Of a stretch of DNA of 64,000 bases, positions 1 to 11,575 are shown in pieces. The stretch covers positions 89,304,221-89,368,220 of the forward strand of contig NC_068938.1 in assembly GCF_016801865.2 (NCBI RefSeq), given 5' to 3'. The notes under the pieces are model-generated. The model was not told the DNA's origin. It saw nothing but the letters and a program-made list of their open reading frames with translations, and ran no database searches. Every line of letters begins with the position of its first letter. The stretch's first letter is position 1. The stretch comes from Culex pipiens pallens. Its lineage: Eukaryota; Arthropoda; Insecta; Diptera; Culicidae. Both the position numbers and the translations under genes were made by a program.

Positions 1-324
1 CCCAGTCAGTGCCAGTGGTGGTGGCATATTCGTACGAGTAATGCCGTTATAGTATGCTTTTAGTGGGAATGCTTTTTTTCACTCTCTCCAACTCTTTCAG
101 CTATTTGGATTGAGGCTAAATCTGTGTGCTGCCAGATTTTCGATTCAACTGAGTGACGCCCGGGAGGAAATGGGAAAAGTTTAATTGTGAACTTCAGGAT
201 TATTCGGAAGTAGGAACTTATTTTTTTGCCATTAAAAGTAGCTTTTGGTAAAATTAAATTATTATTATTTTAAAGAATCAGAACAAAAACAAGTAAAAAA
301 AATTCTTGCTGAACTGAATCGCTC
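1..324. other. unique sequence at left window edge
   Basis: The first 180 bases are mixed-composition unique DNA and the rest is AT-rich. I see no open frame, RNA gene or repeat in it. The last 80 bases grade into A-rich sequence that leads into the (CAAAAAA)n array. Confidence 0.5.
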
Positions 325-1129
325 GAAAAACAAAAAACAAAAAACAAAAAACAAAAAACCAAAACAAAAAACAAAAAACAAAAAACAAAAAACAAAAAAC
401 AAAAAACAAAAAACAAAAAACAAAAAACAAAAATCAAAAAACAAAAAACAAAAAACAAAAAACAAAAAACAAAAAACAAAAAACAAAAAACAAAAAACAA
501 AAAACAAAAAACAAAAAACAAAAAACAAAAAACAAAAAACAAAAAACAAAAAACAAAAAACAAAAAACAAAATACAAAATACAAAAAACAAAAAACAAAA
601 AACAAAAAACAAAAAACAAAAAACAAAAAACAAAAAACAAAAAACAAAAAACAAAAAACAAAAAAACAAAAAACAAAAAACAAAAAACAAAAAACAAAAA
701 ACAAAAAACAAAAAACAAAAAACAAAAAACAAAAAACAAAAAACAAAAAACAAAAAACAAAAAACAAAAAACAAAAAACAAAAAACAAAAAACAAAAAAC
801 AAAAAACAAAAAACAAAAAACAAAAAACAAAAAACAAAAAACAAAAAACAAAAAACAAAAAACAAAAAACAAAAAACAAAAAACAAAAAACAAAAAACAA
901 AAAACAAAAAACAAAAAACAAAAAACAAAAAACAAAAAACAAGAAACAAAAAACAAAAAACAAAAAACAAAAAAACAAAAAACAAAAAACAAAAAACAAA
1001 AAACAAAAAACAAAAAACAAAAAACAAAAAATAAAATACAAAATACAAAAAAACAAAAAACAAAAAACAAAAAACAAAAAACAAAAAACAAAAAATCAAA
1101 AAAAAAAAAACAAAAAAAACAAACAAAAA
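325..1129. repeat. (CAAAAAA)n satellite array, about 115 units
   Basis: A 7-bp unit, one C followed by six A, is repeated over about 800 bp. Interruptions are few: an AAACCA near 357, a T substitution at 434, AATACAAAATAC near 571-582, an extra A near 661 and 969, and AAGAAAC near 942. Because 7 is not a multiple of 3 and the unit has no stop in any phase, long low-complexity frames run through it on both strands; these are not genes. The unit is the reverse complement of the array at 43114-43670, so the two form an inverted pair about 42 kb apart. The right edge decays into longer A runs. Confidence 0.97.
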
Positions 1130-1718
1130 TCCTTAACAATAGATAGGGATTTAAGCTTGTATTGATCCAAAATTCAACTTTTACATCATATTCAATTTAT
1201 TTGGACTCATTTTGAATATTTTAAAACATTTTTTTATTTTCCCCTTGTTTAGGAGGTCATTTTGTGCAACTTTTGTTCTACGAAAAACTGTTTTTCTCCT
1301 GTTTTATGTTTTTCTTGTTTTATTTTTAGTAATTTGCATTTATCATGTTTAGTTTATGTTTGTTTTTGGTAGTATTTGGCCTATTTTACCACCTGCTATT
1401 ATTACTTTTCGCCTACCTAATTTTTCATGTTTCTACAGTCACTTTTGTCTTTTTTTGCTTGTTTTTCAAACTTTCACTTTTATCATTTTAATTGTAAATA
1501 CATTGGCTAAGTCACATAAAACAAGTCAAACTTCCAACACTAAAATTTTCTAAAATTTTAAGAGTTCTTCTTTCTTATGCTTTTTAAAGATCAAAAATTG
1601 GTTGAAAAATTATTTTTTGGCGATTTTGCAGATCGAAGCCTGTCTAAAGGCGGGGTTAGGTTTTAGAGGGTTAATTGTTTTTTTATTAAAAGCATATTTT
1701 TAAAGAAGTAGCCATTTT
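1130..1718. other. AT-rich sequence without recognisable features
   Basis: AT-rich, T-rich DNA. No coding signal, terminal inverted repeat or RNA gene was recognised. Confidence 0.5.
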
Positions 1719-1727
1719 TAAGACAAA

Positions 1728-1979
1728 AACGGAATCGACGTAACACCTTATGATGTGGCCCTCTTAAACCTTGCGGTTTCGTCTACGGATCCACAGGCGT
1801 GTATCGTTCTTTTTGCGACAAGACTCCGCCTCCCGGGTATCCTAAGTGTGAAGGTATGGCACGGGGAGAGGGCACCGAATACCTATATTAACACTTAGAA
1901 TTTTTTGCGTCCGCCCCGGGATTCGAACCGACGACCTCTGGATTGTGAGTCCAGTGCGCGGTCCGATTGATCCACACAG
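1728..1979 (-). mobile_element. tRNA-derived SINE with 9-bp target-site duplication
   Basis: The element reads right to left. Its head (1905-1979) is tRNA-like. On the minus strand it has an anticodon-arm-like hairpin (CTGGA and TCCAG around CTCACAA) and a near-consensus Pol III B box, GGTTCGAATCC, at about 1922-1932. The body carries a GC-rich segment typical of mosquito SINEs. A perfect 9-bp duplication, TAAGACAAA, flanks it at 1719-1727 and 1980-1988, which fixes the boundaries. The acceptor stem does not pair, so this is a SINE and not a functional tRNA. A decayed relative lies at 6715-6845. The match to a culicine SINE family is from memory. Confidence 0.85.
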
Positions 1980-1988
1980 TAAGACAAA

Positions 1989-2693
1989 TAAAATATAATA
2001 AGAATTTAATTTAATTCATTTTCAAGAAATTTCATGATTCCCTGAGAAATTGGACTGTTCGTTGCTTAGATACAGCCTTGTTAAAAATTAATATAACTAG
2101 ATAATATTTTTAATCGTCATCAAAATTGGCAACCGGTTTGCATATTTCATACACAAATTTTCATTGTTAAAAATGAAACATATACAAATTTTACTGCGAT
2201 TTGAATATGGATTTTATCATTTTAAATCAATCCTAATATTTAAAAATATCTTCAAATATAGTTTGACATTTTTATTTCAGATTATTGAGATATTGAAGAG
2301 TTGGCAAAATTCAAAAGGATTTTTATCCACATTTTATTTTTTATTGCACTAGTTCAATTTTAAAGTTTTTAAAGATTTAAATTAAAATTTTTAGTTTCGA
2401 TGAAACTTTATCTATATATTCCCTATGTAAAATTAGGTAGAGAGAAAAAAAAATATTTTGATTTTTATCACTTCACATCACTTTTATAACTTCAATGTCG
2501 AAAATATGTAATGCCAAGTTAGGGCTGCAAATATTTTTCGAAATGTATGTTGGCTAATTTTTTTTTCCAAAAATTTACGGAATTTCAATAAAATTAGACT
2601 TGTTATAAACTGAAAACAATCAAAAATTTACTTTCCCTCGTTTATATTTTTTTTAAGCATGATTGAAACAGTTAAAAATAGTTGGATTTTAAT
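1989..2693. other. AT-rich sequence with a possible MITE relic
   Basis: Mostly featureless AT-rich DNA. Near 2522-2540 the words GGGCTGCAAATATTTTTCGAA resemble, with changes, the end of the TTARGCCRTTGCAAAT family found complete at 15502, 43913 and 50956. No matching second end was seen. Confidence 0.35.
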
Positions 2694-3627
2694 TACCGTA
2701 AAACGGGGTGACTTTGATAGCCGGGGTGACTTTGATAGGTTTGCGATTTTTCCGCAAAATGAAGAGTACAATTAAAATACGTAAGGAATGGTTTAGAAAC
2801 ATACTGACCGTGGTAGAGAAGTGTTCAAAGTACCTCAAGAAGAACTTTTTATAAAATTTTGACAGGTTTAAAAAGTTAGTTAACTATAGTTAAGAAAATG
2901 TTGATGAATGTCATTATTTTAAACTTCTCAAAGTGTCATGATTTTCTCAATGAACATGATTTTAAATCGGAAAACGGATTGAATTTTCGGATTCTTTGGA
3001 CAATTTTCCACTAGGAGAAGGTTAAAAAAGTTTGTAAATAATAAATAATATGTGTTTTTGAAACACAATTATAAAAACTCTCTAAATTTATAGGCAATTT
3101 CAGTTGAACAAATTTCATGTAAAATGTGAAAACTTGTGAATCGTGCTTCGAATTCAGTATAAAATGCAATATAAATCGATAATTTTATAAACAAAACTAG
3201 TTTTAACAAATTTCAGGCAAAATTCCGACTTTTTAACAATTTTATCTAAAATTTATATGTTTTTTGCTTAAAAGCTTATACACTTAGTAAACTAAATATA
3301 AACATTGATTTTTTTCTTAAAAACTATATCAGCTACTTTAGTGATGGTACATTTAACGTACAAATGAAGTTTGAACATCCTCAATATGATTTTAACAAGA
3401 AAAACCATGACTATCAAAGTCACCCCGGAATTCAAACTAAGAATTTTTAACGTAACTATTTTTCTAAACATTATTGAAAGAACTTTTTTTCCGAAATAGT
3501 GCATGGACTTTGTGTGGCCTACCCCAGTACATGTTTTAAAAATAATAATCTTAAGAAAAACCTTACCCGTTGGAAAATATTCTGAAAACAGATTGAAATC
3601 CTATCAAAGTCACCCCGGTTTACGGTA
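2694..3627. mobile_element. TIR element ending in TACCGTAAAACGGGGTGAC
   Basis: The left end begins TACCGTAAAACGGGGTGAC and the right end is its imperfect complement, ...GTCACCCCGGTTTACGGTA, giving inverted ends of about 27 bp. The GGGGTGACTTTGATAG word is repeated immediately inside the left end, and its complement occurs again at 3411-3427, so the element has subterminal repeats. The 934-bp interior is AT-rich with no transposase. A decayed right-end relic of the same family lies at about 10045-10115. Superfamily is unknown. Confidence 0.8.
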
Positions 3628-6600
3628 CGAAATTTCAATGCCCATAACTGTTAAAGTTTTTTCTTTGCAAAAAAATAAAAAAGAAAACAAATGACCGCCA
3701 AAAAACACCAAAAATGTACCTTATAATGCTTAATGTATTCAAACTGAATCAGATTTATATTTCTACAAATTTTTTCTTGATTTTTTCAAAGAATGTTAAA
3801 ATGAACTCTTTTCAAAGTCATAACATTATTTTACTCAAAATTTTGAAAAAGGTCAAATTTTCCTATCCGGCGCAATTTTTTCCCCTTTCTATTTGGCATA
3901 CTCTAATTCTACTCAACTGATGCCGGTTTGAAGTGCAGTGTCTATCTGGTGTGTTTGTGCACGTATTTCTGCACGTGCACCTCCCGTACGTGTGCCTATT
4001 CTACGTGTGGGCAGAAGTGTGTGTGTGCGCTTCGCAGTTTGAGTGCGCAAAGTCCAGATTTATTGACAAAGATTAGATTCGGCAATTCAAATAAAATTTT
4101 CGAGTATGGTGGGCCATCCTGGACCTCCTGAAAATGGGGGAACTCGGTTGAAGTGGATTTTAATTGCCAATCGAGGATTCACTTTCAGCTGGGCTGGGGC
4201 CAGCTGGACGTTTCGGATGATGCACACAGAAAGGTTTCATATTTTCAGTTTGTCCCGGGCGAAGAGGATCATCGATCTGTTTGGTAAAAAACCACTTTCA
4301 AAAAGTGCCGATAGCGTTTTAGTTTGAGTTTGAAATACTTTTTATTGATTTTTTGAATTTGTTTTTATTTAGAGTTAAAAAATTGTTCAACATTTCTAAT
4401 TTTCTCTGAAAATAAAACACGCCCCAATTTAAAGTAAATTCCACTATCATCAATTTCAGTTTAACGACCTGCCCCTCGAGCAGCCGGTGTCATTAAATCA
4501 GTTGACCCAATCTCGAGTGAGAGGCCAAGCCCACCCTCTCCAGACAATTTCCCAGCCCAAAGTTGTGTGCTCCACCCACAGCCGGGGGAATTATTAGAAT
4601 TAATTTAATTTAGAACCGTGCTTTATGGATGTAATTTATGGGATGTCTTTCACCCTATTCAGTCGGCTCCACACACCGAGGCACACATACATACAGACGT
4701 ACAATTTAACATTGTTATACGCAACTGATCGCACAAATACACACACACACGCACCTACTCACAGTGAAAAGCCACTGTCCCGTAGGCCCGTGCCGGAGGA
4801 AAATCTGTCACGAATTTCCCGCCAAACACATGTCCGTTAGTGTGAGCAACAACAATGTGTGTGTTTGTGCGTGTGTGAGGGTCAACATATGGTGAATATT
4901 GTTTTAAAATATAATCTCCCCAAATGCACGCATAAATTTTAATAATGCACCACGTCGCAGATGCGTCATATCTGTGCTAGAGAGAGCGGTACAGTGCTCT
5001 GCGTGTTGCATACAGCACACACTCGCTCTCTCTCTCTCGACAAAGTCACTCACGCAGGGAGCGATTAATTTATTTATTCACTTCACTCTCCGTACTCGGT
5101 TGATGGAACACACTGCCACAGCAGCTTTTATTAGGTGCGAGTATCAACTGTGTGTTTAACAAGGTTTTAAAAGGGTTTGGCCAAGGGTTGAAAAGTGGAA
5201 GATGAGTGGAGCAAAAAAATGGGACTTTCAGACAATGTTGTTGAATTTAATGTGAAATAAAGTGTTTGATTCGTTCATCATACAAGCCTGCATATAATAA
5301 AGCGACTCTTCAGCAGTTCTTTTTCAAAAAGTTCCCAATTTTGTTTCATCGTTTTGGCTGTAGTGGCACACTGAAAGAAGAAACCCCCAAAGATTTTACA
5401 TATTTGAAAAGATAATTGATTTTCCTACACAGAAATGGACCTGAAATGAAAATGTAGTGTAACGAGACATCATCATAAAACGGGTATTTGTAAAGGCTAC
5501 TAAGCAATCGTTACAGTTTTACCAGGTTGATTTTTTTTTTCAAATTTTTAGCATTCTACACATTATCACAAATTGAAAATCGAATCGGTGTTGTTTCACT
5601 AAGAATCGGTCAATACAGTTTTGTGAGCTTATCTTACAGAATGTTTACAAGTCTGTTCCTTAAGCAGGGATTCTAAAGTATGATAGTAGACTTTCGGTAA
5701 TAGATTCGTCTTTATTGGAATTTTAAAAACAAATTAATTACAATTAGGTTTAACGCCGAATCGGTTTTGAGGTTAGAAATTTGACAGCTTGGCTGCACTG
5801 TTTACATTTTTTGCACGTGTGTCTCAGTAGAAATGTGTGTACATGTGCGCTCGTGACGTCACGCTGTAAAACCAAATTAAAATTTTACTTACTAAAAACT
5901 TGATGATGATTGTGAATTTTCACGTGAAATATTTTACTAAAATTTATATTCTTACAAACAATTCCGAGAGAGAGAAAAAGTCTGACTTTAGGAAATATTT
6001 TAAAGATTACCATTGTTTAAAAACAAACTATCCTTATGGTCTGTATTTTCTGTGAGGTTTTCCACCCAAAAAAAAGATCATAATTTCACAATCATAATCT
6101 AAATATTGTTTAACACAGAAAAATCAATTTTAAACTGTTTTCATTACACATCTGTTTCCATTGACATTTTTTAAAGATTTTTTTTATTCTTTTTCACATT
6201 TTCTTGTAGAAATACATTGCAAGATTTCGAAAAAAAACAACAACCTTTCTCCTGTTAATTTTTCTTTAGGTGGTGATTATATACAATTTAACGTGTTCAT
6301 TAGGGTGAAGTTAAAAAATCGACCGCAGGGATACCCCCTGATTTCGGTTCTTTAGGAAAAAAAAGGGACTGTGAAAAAGTTAGTGAAAAAAATCTTTTCA
6401 TGCAAAACCGTCTTCTTTGAATCACTAATAACTCGCAGTGTTAACTCGGATTGTTTTGCGGTCTTCTACAAAGTTGTTTGTCATAAAAATTTACTTAAGA
6501 ATCTCACACTTGACAATGATCCGACACATTTAACGCCACCTTTTGGCGGAATTTTGAAATTTTTGCTTTTTCTTATACATTTTTTTTCTGAAGAAAAATA

Positions 6601-6714
6601 AACTTAAGTGTTAAATAAAATTTTGACATGAGAATATGATAAAAAAAACTAAAGTAAATTTGGCAATAGTTCCTATAATAAACAAAACTTTCTCGGGGGT
6701 TTTTCGATTGATTT
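3628..6714. other. unique DNA with CA/TG-rich patches
   Basis: AT-rich to 3900. From 3930 to 5170 the DNA is more balanced, with dispersed TG/CA dinucleotide patches (for example 4010-4030 and 4737-4752) and a short CTCTCT run at 5027-5038. From 5200 to 6700 it is AT-rich. At 5434 TACACAGAAAT and at 6046-6056 TTTTCTGTGAGG could be the ends of a decayed TACAC-type MITE, but pairing is poor. Short open frames here look random. Confidence 0.4.
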
Positions 6715-6845
6715 TTGGCTGCATTATGGCAAGGAGGATGAGGACGTTGAATACCCAAAAAATTATAAGATTTTTTGTGCGTCCGCCGCGGAATTCGATA
6801 CCACTGACCTCTTGTGATTACGCCTTAAATTGATCATCTGTGCGT
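6715..6845 (-). mobile_element. decayed tRNA-derived SINE relic
   Basis: The minus strand repeats, with many changes, the tRNA-like head and proximal body of the SINE at 1728-1979. The shared landmarks are the TTTTTTGTGCGTCCGC block at 6770-6785, a degenerate B box (GGTATCGAATTCC) and the GACCTCTTGTGATTA stretch. No duplication was found, so the boundaries are approximate. Confidence 0.6.
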
Positions 6846-7745
6846 TATTTATGTGCTGAAAAAACCCAAATAAACTATACATTTAAATTAAATTTCGCTG
6901 ATAGCAAACAGTGAAATAAGCATGTGAGGTCATGATAGCTGGCATAACCTTTCTAAAACCAGCCTTCTTTCGGGGCATTAGGAAACATAATACTAATAGC
7001 CAATTTGAAATAGTTTCCATTTTCAAACTTCATGACTGAAATTTGGGAGAAACGCAGTGACTATCAATCATTGATGAGGAATTTTGAAATACACAGAGAG
7101 ACCGGCCGGGGCAAATCTAAGAAAATCTTGGTTAATTTAACTAAAAGTATGGGTTAATTTTTTACACAGCTTTTTTTCAACAATCGATTGTTGATTTTGT
7201 TAACCCGAAATTGCTGACCACCGGTAATTAAAATTAACTAAAAAAATACTTGGAATTGCCATTTTTGTTGGTTAAATGGCCGAAAAAAATTCTAGCAGTC
7301 GACTACTAGAATATTTTTTTCAGAAAATTAACTAAAAATTTCTTTAATTATCTAACGATATAGGCTGGGCCGAATTTCTAGCTATATTTTAACTATTGTC
7401 TTACTTGAATACATATTCGTACATGTTGTCAATAATTAGCTGTTGTTAGCAATATTTTTATTGAATTTGCAGTAAATTTTGTAATAATGCCTCACAATTT
7501 AAAGCTGAGTGTTTTTATTTTCGCATTTATTCTGCCTAAAAATTTAACGTTTTGTACTAATTTGTTTTTTTTTTTGCATGAAGTTGTTAAGTTACTGTTA
7601 AAAAGCATCAAAACAAAACTTTTTTTTAACTGTTGTTATAAAACATGTAAAGTTTGATTAATGTTTAAAAAAAATACGTTGCATTAAACTAAAAATAATG
7701 AAAAAGCATATTACAAATTTTATTAAACATATTTAAAATAGATGT

Positions 7746-9483
7746 TTAATTTAACATGAATTCCTGAAAAATGGAAATCGAGCAAAATTTTCACCAAGTT
7801 TTAAGCTTATATTTTTATTATGTTGTATAAAATTAAGTGTTGTATCCACTTACCATCACTGTGAAATCATCCGATAAGTCATCATCTTCTACAATGGTCT
7901 CAGGTTTAGTTATTTTTCTTGTGGTTGGAAACAGAATTTTCACTAAAGTGAACCTTTTTCTGCAAATAGACATGTGAAATGTATTAGTAATTTAATACAA
8001 AATTCTTAATTTCGACTATAAACTGAAAAAAGGAACGTAAATAAATGAAATTATATTGAGGAAAGAAGAAATATCAATAATGCTACTTACCAAGCTTGCA
8101 TTAATTTTACAATTACTTTTGGCAACAAACTTTCATTGCATTTGATTCAATTTATTCAACGTACTCCAATTCCTGAAAAAAATATTTTGAGTTTTACTTA
8201 CCAGTTTATTGATCAGTCGTTTTGCAACAAAACTTTCAATTATAATATAATATATTAATTATCTTCTTTTATATATTTTATATATTTTTATTTTTTTTTA
8301 TATTTTACTCCATCTCTATTTTTTATGTTGTTTATGTTGCGTACACATACACATGGCATTTCTATGTATTTTATAATTGATGATTCTGAAAAAAATAATG
8401 ATGTTCCGGCTTAAGAAACTCCCTGCGCATCCAGAACTGCAAGTTGGTGAGCAAATCATCGAAGAAGTTTCAACCTTCAAGTACCTTGGGGTGCATCTGG
8501 ACAACCGCCTCTCCTGGGACGCACACGTGCGTGAAATTGTGGCTAACTGTGCATCACTCTGCGGTGTACTAAGAAAATTGTGCAAGACTGTTCCTCAACA
8601 CGTCCTGCTCAAGATCTACTACGCTTTTATTCAAAGTCGTTACCTGTATGGAATAGCCGCTTGGGGGAGTGCACACAAAACGGTCATCAAGGAAATTCAA
8701 GTTCAACAAAATCGATGTCTAAAGGCAATCTACAAGCTACCCTACCTACACCCAACGCACGAGCTGTATCGCTTACAGAACAACATCCTGCCAATCCTAG
8801 GAATGTACACACAGAGAATTGCAGTCTTAATGTATAAGATCCTGAACAACCAAAATTTGCATCACAATTGGCATTTCAGCACAGCTCAACACCAACATGA
8901 AACCAGATCGTCGAACCAAATCCAACGGCAGCGGTTCCGGACGGAATTAGGTCGAAAAAGATTCCCGATTTGTGGCCCGAACGTCTTCAACAGATTACCT
9001 GGAAATATCAAGGAAGCAACAACGCTGACTAAACTCAAGCAAGAAATGGTACTGAAAATTCGCAGTGAAATTAACAACTTTCTACCCCGTTAAAGTAATT
9101 TTAAAGTTTTGAATCGCATTATCTCACTCCCCTTTAAAAGAACAAAAGTTCACTAGGGTAGTGTAAGCCGAATGTAAAGATTAGATTGAATTCAATAAAG
9201 TAATAATAAAAAAAAAAAAAAAAAAGAAAAAGCTTTTTAATGATTCAAATTTCTACTAAAGAATCACATTAGATAAATTATTGTGCAAAAATAAACCCAT
9301 ACTTACTTGGATTAACCAACATTTTGTTATATTTGCCCGGGCTGCTCTATCCGTGAAGAGTCGGCCCGCATTTCCCTTCTATTGCCCTCTCGTTCCATCA
9401 AACATTCTTCTAACGTGTTCAACTCACTCGCATTGGAGGTCCTCATGGCGAAGGTCGTCCTCTTGCTCTTCATAGTTTATCAC
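7746..9483 (-). CDS. possible spliced mini-ORF inside the 2.9-kb TIR element
   Basis: Three minus-strand segments join in phase. The first (9483-9428, 56 nt) follows TTTCTTTGCAG and precedes GTGAGT; it reads VINYEEQEDDLRHEDLQC. The second (7959-7854, 106 nt) follows CTATTTGCAG and precedes GTAAGTGG; it reads KRFTLVKIL... and ends in an acidic EDDDLSDDF patch. The third (7763-7746) follows CATTTTTCAG and encodes EFMLN then stop. The product would be about 59 residues. No start codon links in frame: an ATG at 9561 ends in the wrong phase, and its intron would be only 31 nt. A further exon-like segment (8172-8091) has stops in all frames. The LINE insertion lies in the intron. I recognise no family, and this may be a relic or chance. 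Confidence 0.22.
8387..9239 (+). mobile_element. 5'-truncated CR1/L2-like non-LTR retrotransposon
   Basis: A 5'-truncated LINE copy. It carries the C-terminal end of a reverse-transcriptase ORF, a short 3' UTR with AATAAAG at about 9195 and an A-rich tail to about 9231. ATGATTC at 8380-8386 and 9240-9246 is a plausible 7-bp target-site duplication. It lies in the interior of the 2.9-kb TIR element, so it is younger than that element. Confidence 0.75.
8398..9093 (+). pseudogene. C-terminal fragment of LINE reverse transcriptase
   Basis: About 231 codons are open to a TAA at 9091-9093. The fragment begins after the catalytic palm motifs. It contains the region typical of CR1/L2 and related LINE polymerases: FKYLGVHLDNRLSW near its start, then a segment with YGIAAWG and QVQQNRCLKAIYKL, and near the end RFPICGPNVFNRLP. 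No endonuclease and no YADD-type catalytic motif are present, so it cannot support transposition. The frame is intact, which suggests a fairly recent insertion. The clade is inferred from these motifs alone; Jockey-related clades remain possible. Confidence 0.75.
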
Positions 9484-9966
9484 CTGCAAAGAAATCATCA
9501 ACAAACCTACTCACCAATTCCACCTCCCCAGTTGCAACACTTTGATGTGCCACTTCAACATTAGCTAAATAGTGTAATTTTCACCTTTCACATCCTCTCA
9601 CTTCATAATTAACAACACAAACTCAACAAATCGACCGCTCTCGTTCGAATCCTGACTTCAAATGACAGACGTAAACAAACTCAAGTTCATCTTTTAAATA
9701 TTCAACCAAATGTAAATTATATTCAACCAATAAAATTTTTGATTTTCCTAAAACCAAAGCTAACAGTCGAGCACGTTCATTCGAGTTCGGGAAATCTGTT
9801 AGCTTTTTGCCTCTAGCATTTTCAACAAACAGGTTATTAAATTAATACTAAATTTTAGTTATTTTAACGGAATATTGGCAGTAACAAGTACGTTTTTGTT
9901 AAAATTTTCGTAAGTAAAATCAACAATTTTAATTGTTAAAATTTCTGGGCACGGTCTCTCCGTGTA

Positions 9967-11219
9967 GCAATTTTCAACGAAACTATTCTTAAAGCGCTAT
10001 TGAAAACTACTTTTTTCGAAAAATAACTGTTTAAACAAATATAAATTATGAGAAAAGTCTTACCGGTTGAATAATATTTGAAAATAAACTGAAATCTTAT
10101 CATTGACACCCCGGAAATCATCACAAAGCAAGTCCACTGCACAATTCTGTGTCCCAACATAACATAACCAATATGCGGAGGGTATAAACAGACCATCCAG
10201 TTGTCAACCCGCGAGTACATATTCTAGGTTAGTATGACATACCAACTGACAGACCGCGACGGGAGCTCGAAATCCCCGGGCATTCCCCAAGAGGAAGTGC
10301 ATCATGGCTGCTGCAACTGCATTTCACCTTCACCGCCAGCACCCTCCAAATCTAAGGTCGGAGCCAGATTCGCCAGACGCGTCGCGTTGCATTCTCACAT
10401 GATGCACACAAACACATTGTGACACACACACACACACACACCCACAGCGACACAAACGCTATAAATAATTTATTAGAAGCTCATCCCCCGGCTGTCACTT
10501 CCTCTGTCTGTCTCTCTAGTTCAAATGCACAGCCGCGTTGGAGCATGCAATTTGTGCAACCTAGGGTGCATCCTAGACTATACAGAAGGGGGAAAATACC
10601 TATTCTAATCACATTTCTATTTTTAGCCTATCACCACTTTCGCCTTTTTTCAACTATAACTCGTTTAAAAGTTGACGAAAAAAGGTTATCATGATAGTAA
10701 AAAACTTCAAAAGTGATGAAGTTAAAAGTGCCGAAAATGGGTAAATTTCCCCCCAGGTCGAGGATAACGTGCATACGAGGTGAGAAGAACATCAGGGAAA
10801 AACGATTTGTTTGCGCGAGCGAAACAGGAAATTTGCACCGACAGACAGAGGTTGGCGAGAGTGGGACAGAACATGCCATTTGTGTTTCTGACAAACACAC
10901 ACACCAACACAATGGCATCAGAGGAGTTTGAATGAGCGAACGAGCAAACGAACGTTTTGGTTTAATTTTCATCCCCGGTTAGGGAGACGTAAATTGCGAA
11001 ATCGGTTTATTTATAATTGATATTAAAATTTCAATCTAATTCACATATCAATATTAAATGGACTGTTATGAAGAGGGAGCTTGGCAGCAGCAGCAGCGAT
11101 GGTGGAGGTCGTCTGCGTCTGCAATGGTGCTCTAGTTTAGTTGTTTATCAGCTTTAATCTTGACTCTGGGTGCAGACGGCAAGGTTTAGTTCAAGTTCAC
11201 CGGTATGGATTAATTGTAC
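9967..11219. other. unique DNA, GC-richer after 10.1 kb
   Basis: 9967-10115 is AT-rich and at 10045-10115 matches the right end of the element at 2694-3627 (TTACC-GTTG ... GACACCCCGG), so it is a decayed relic. From 10120 the DNA is unique and more GC-balanced, with a CACACA run at 10421-10441. I see no exon-like open frame with splice sites. Confidence 0.45.
10588..10754. mobile_element. short TIR element (GGGGGAAAWTACC ends)
   Basis: Left end GGGGGAAAATACCTATT and right end AATGGGTAAATTTCCCCC form imperfect inverted ends around about 130 bp. The interior also folds (CTTTTTTCAACTATAACTCG against a GACGAAAAAAGG segment). The ends resemble those of the 904-bp element at 53032-53935, so this may be a short deletion derivative. 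No duplication was confirmed. Confidence 0.5.
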
Positions 11220-11224
11220 ACCCA

Positions 11225-11425
11225 GAACTTCGGTAATAAAATGGTACTGTGTGCGGACGGAGAGGATAAATCCCGAAATTACCGAGAGTACTTTACTCAT
11301 GGGTTCATCTTCAAAAAAAGTTCATCTATCAAAAAAAAAGTAACGGTACCGAGACTCGAACCCTAGACCTTCTGCATTTGAACTGTGCCGTATTGGCTAC
11401 CATGGTTCGGTGATTAAGTGGAGGT
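11225..11425 (-). mobile_element. tRNA-derived SINE-like element
   Basis: The minus strand shows a tRNA-like head. There is an A-box-like TGGTAGCCAATACGG near 11405 and a clear B box, GGGTTCGAGTC, near 11361, followed by an A/T-rich body toward 11225. Target-site duplication is uncertain, so both ends are approximate. The acceptor stem is not preserved. Confidence 0.5.
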
Positions 11426-11575
11426 CATTTGTCCATGTCCAAATAGCACTTTCCTCACGTTTCTTTTCGAAAGGACTATCTCCTCGTTCTTTAAATTTGG
11501 GTGTAAATTTAACTTAACTCGATTTTATTGAAAGAATAAAAACTTGCTGCTTTTCATTTGAAATGAAATCAATAA

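Larger units (their letters stand above)
7090..9966 (-). mobile_element. 2.9-kb TIR element (TACACRGAGAGACCG ends)
   Basis: The ends are TACACAGAGAGACCG at 7090 and, as reverse complement, TACACGGAGAGACCG ending at 9966. The interior is AT-rich and holds an inserted CR1/L2-like fragment (8387-9239). Without that insert it would be about 2.0 kb. No transposase domain is recognisable. The minus strand does show repeated, good splice signals, described separately. The TACAC terminus is shared with elements at 18224, 26608 and 32777, suggesting one superfamily with a TA target. Confidence 0.65.

Noticed and set aside
245..1165. 306-codon Lys/Asn/Gln/Thr-rich frame and Phe/Cys/Leu-rich frames on the other strand
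   Set aside because: These are translations of the (CAAAAAA)n array; the same applies to the (TTTTTTG)n array at 43.1 kb and the (ATAAAATG)n array at 60.6 kb.
1905..1979. A tRNA gene (loop CTCACAA would give anticodon CAC)
   Set aside because: The acceptor stem does not pair, the sequence continues into a SINE body and a target duplication flanks the whole; the other tRNA-like segments (11361, 18618, 23437, 29484, 42845) fail for similar reasons.
5434..6056. TACAC-type MITE
   Set aside because: Left TACACAGAAATGG and right TTTTCTGTGAGG pair over only about 8 bases and no TA borders the right end.
8091..8172. Additional internal exon of the minus-strand mini-gene
   Set aside because: It has a good acceptor and donor but stops in all three frames, so it can only be a terminal or non-coding exon, or chance.
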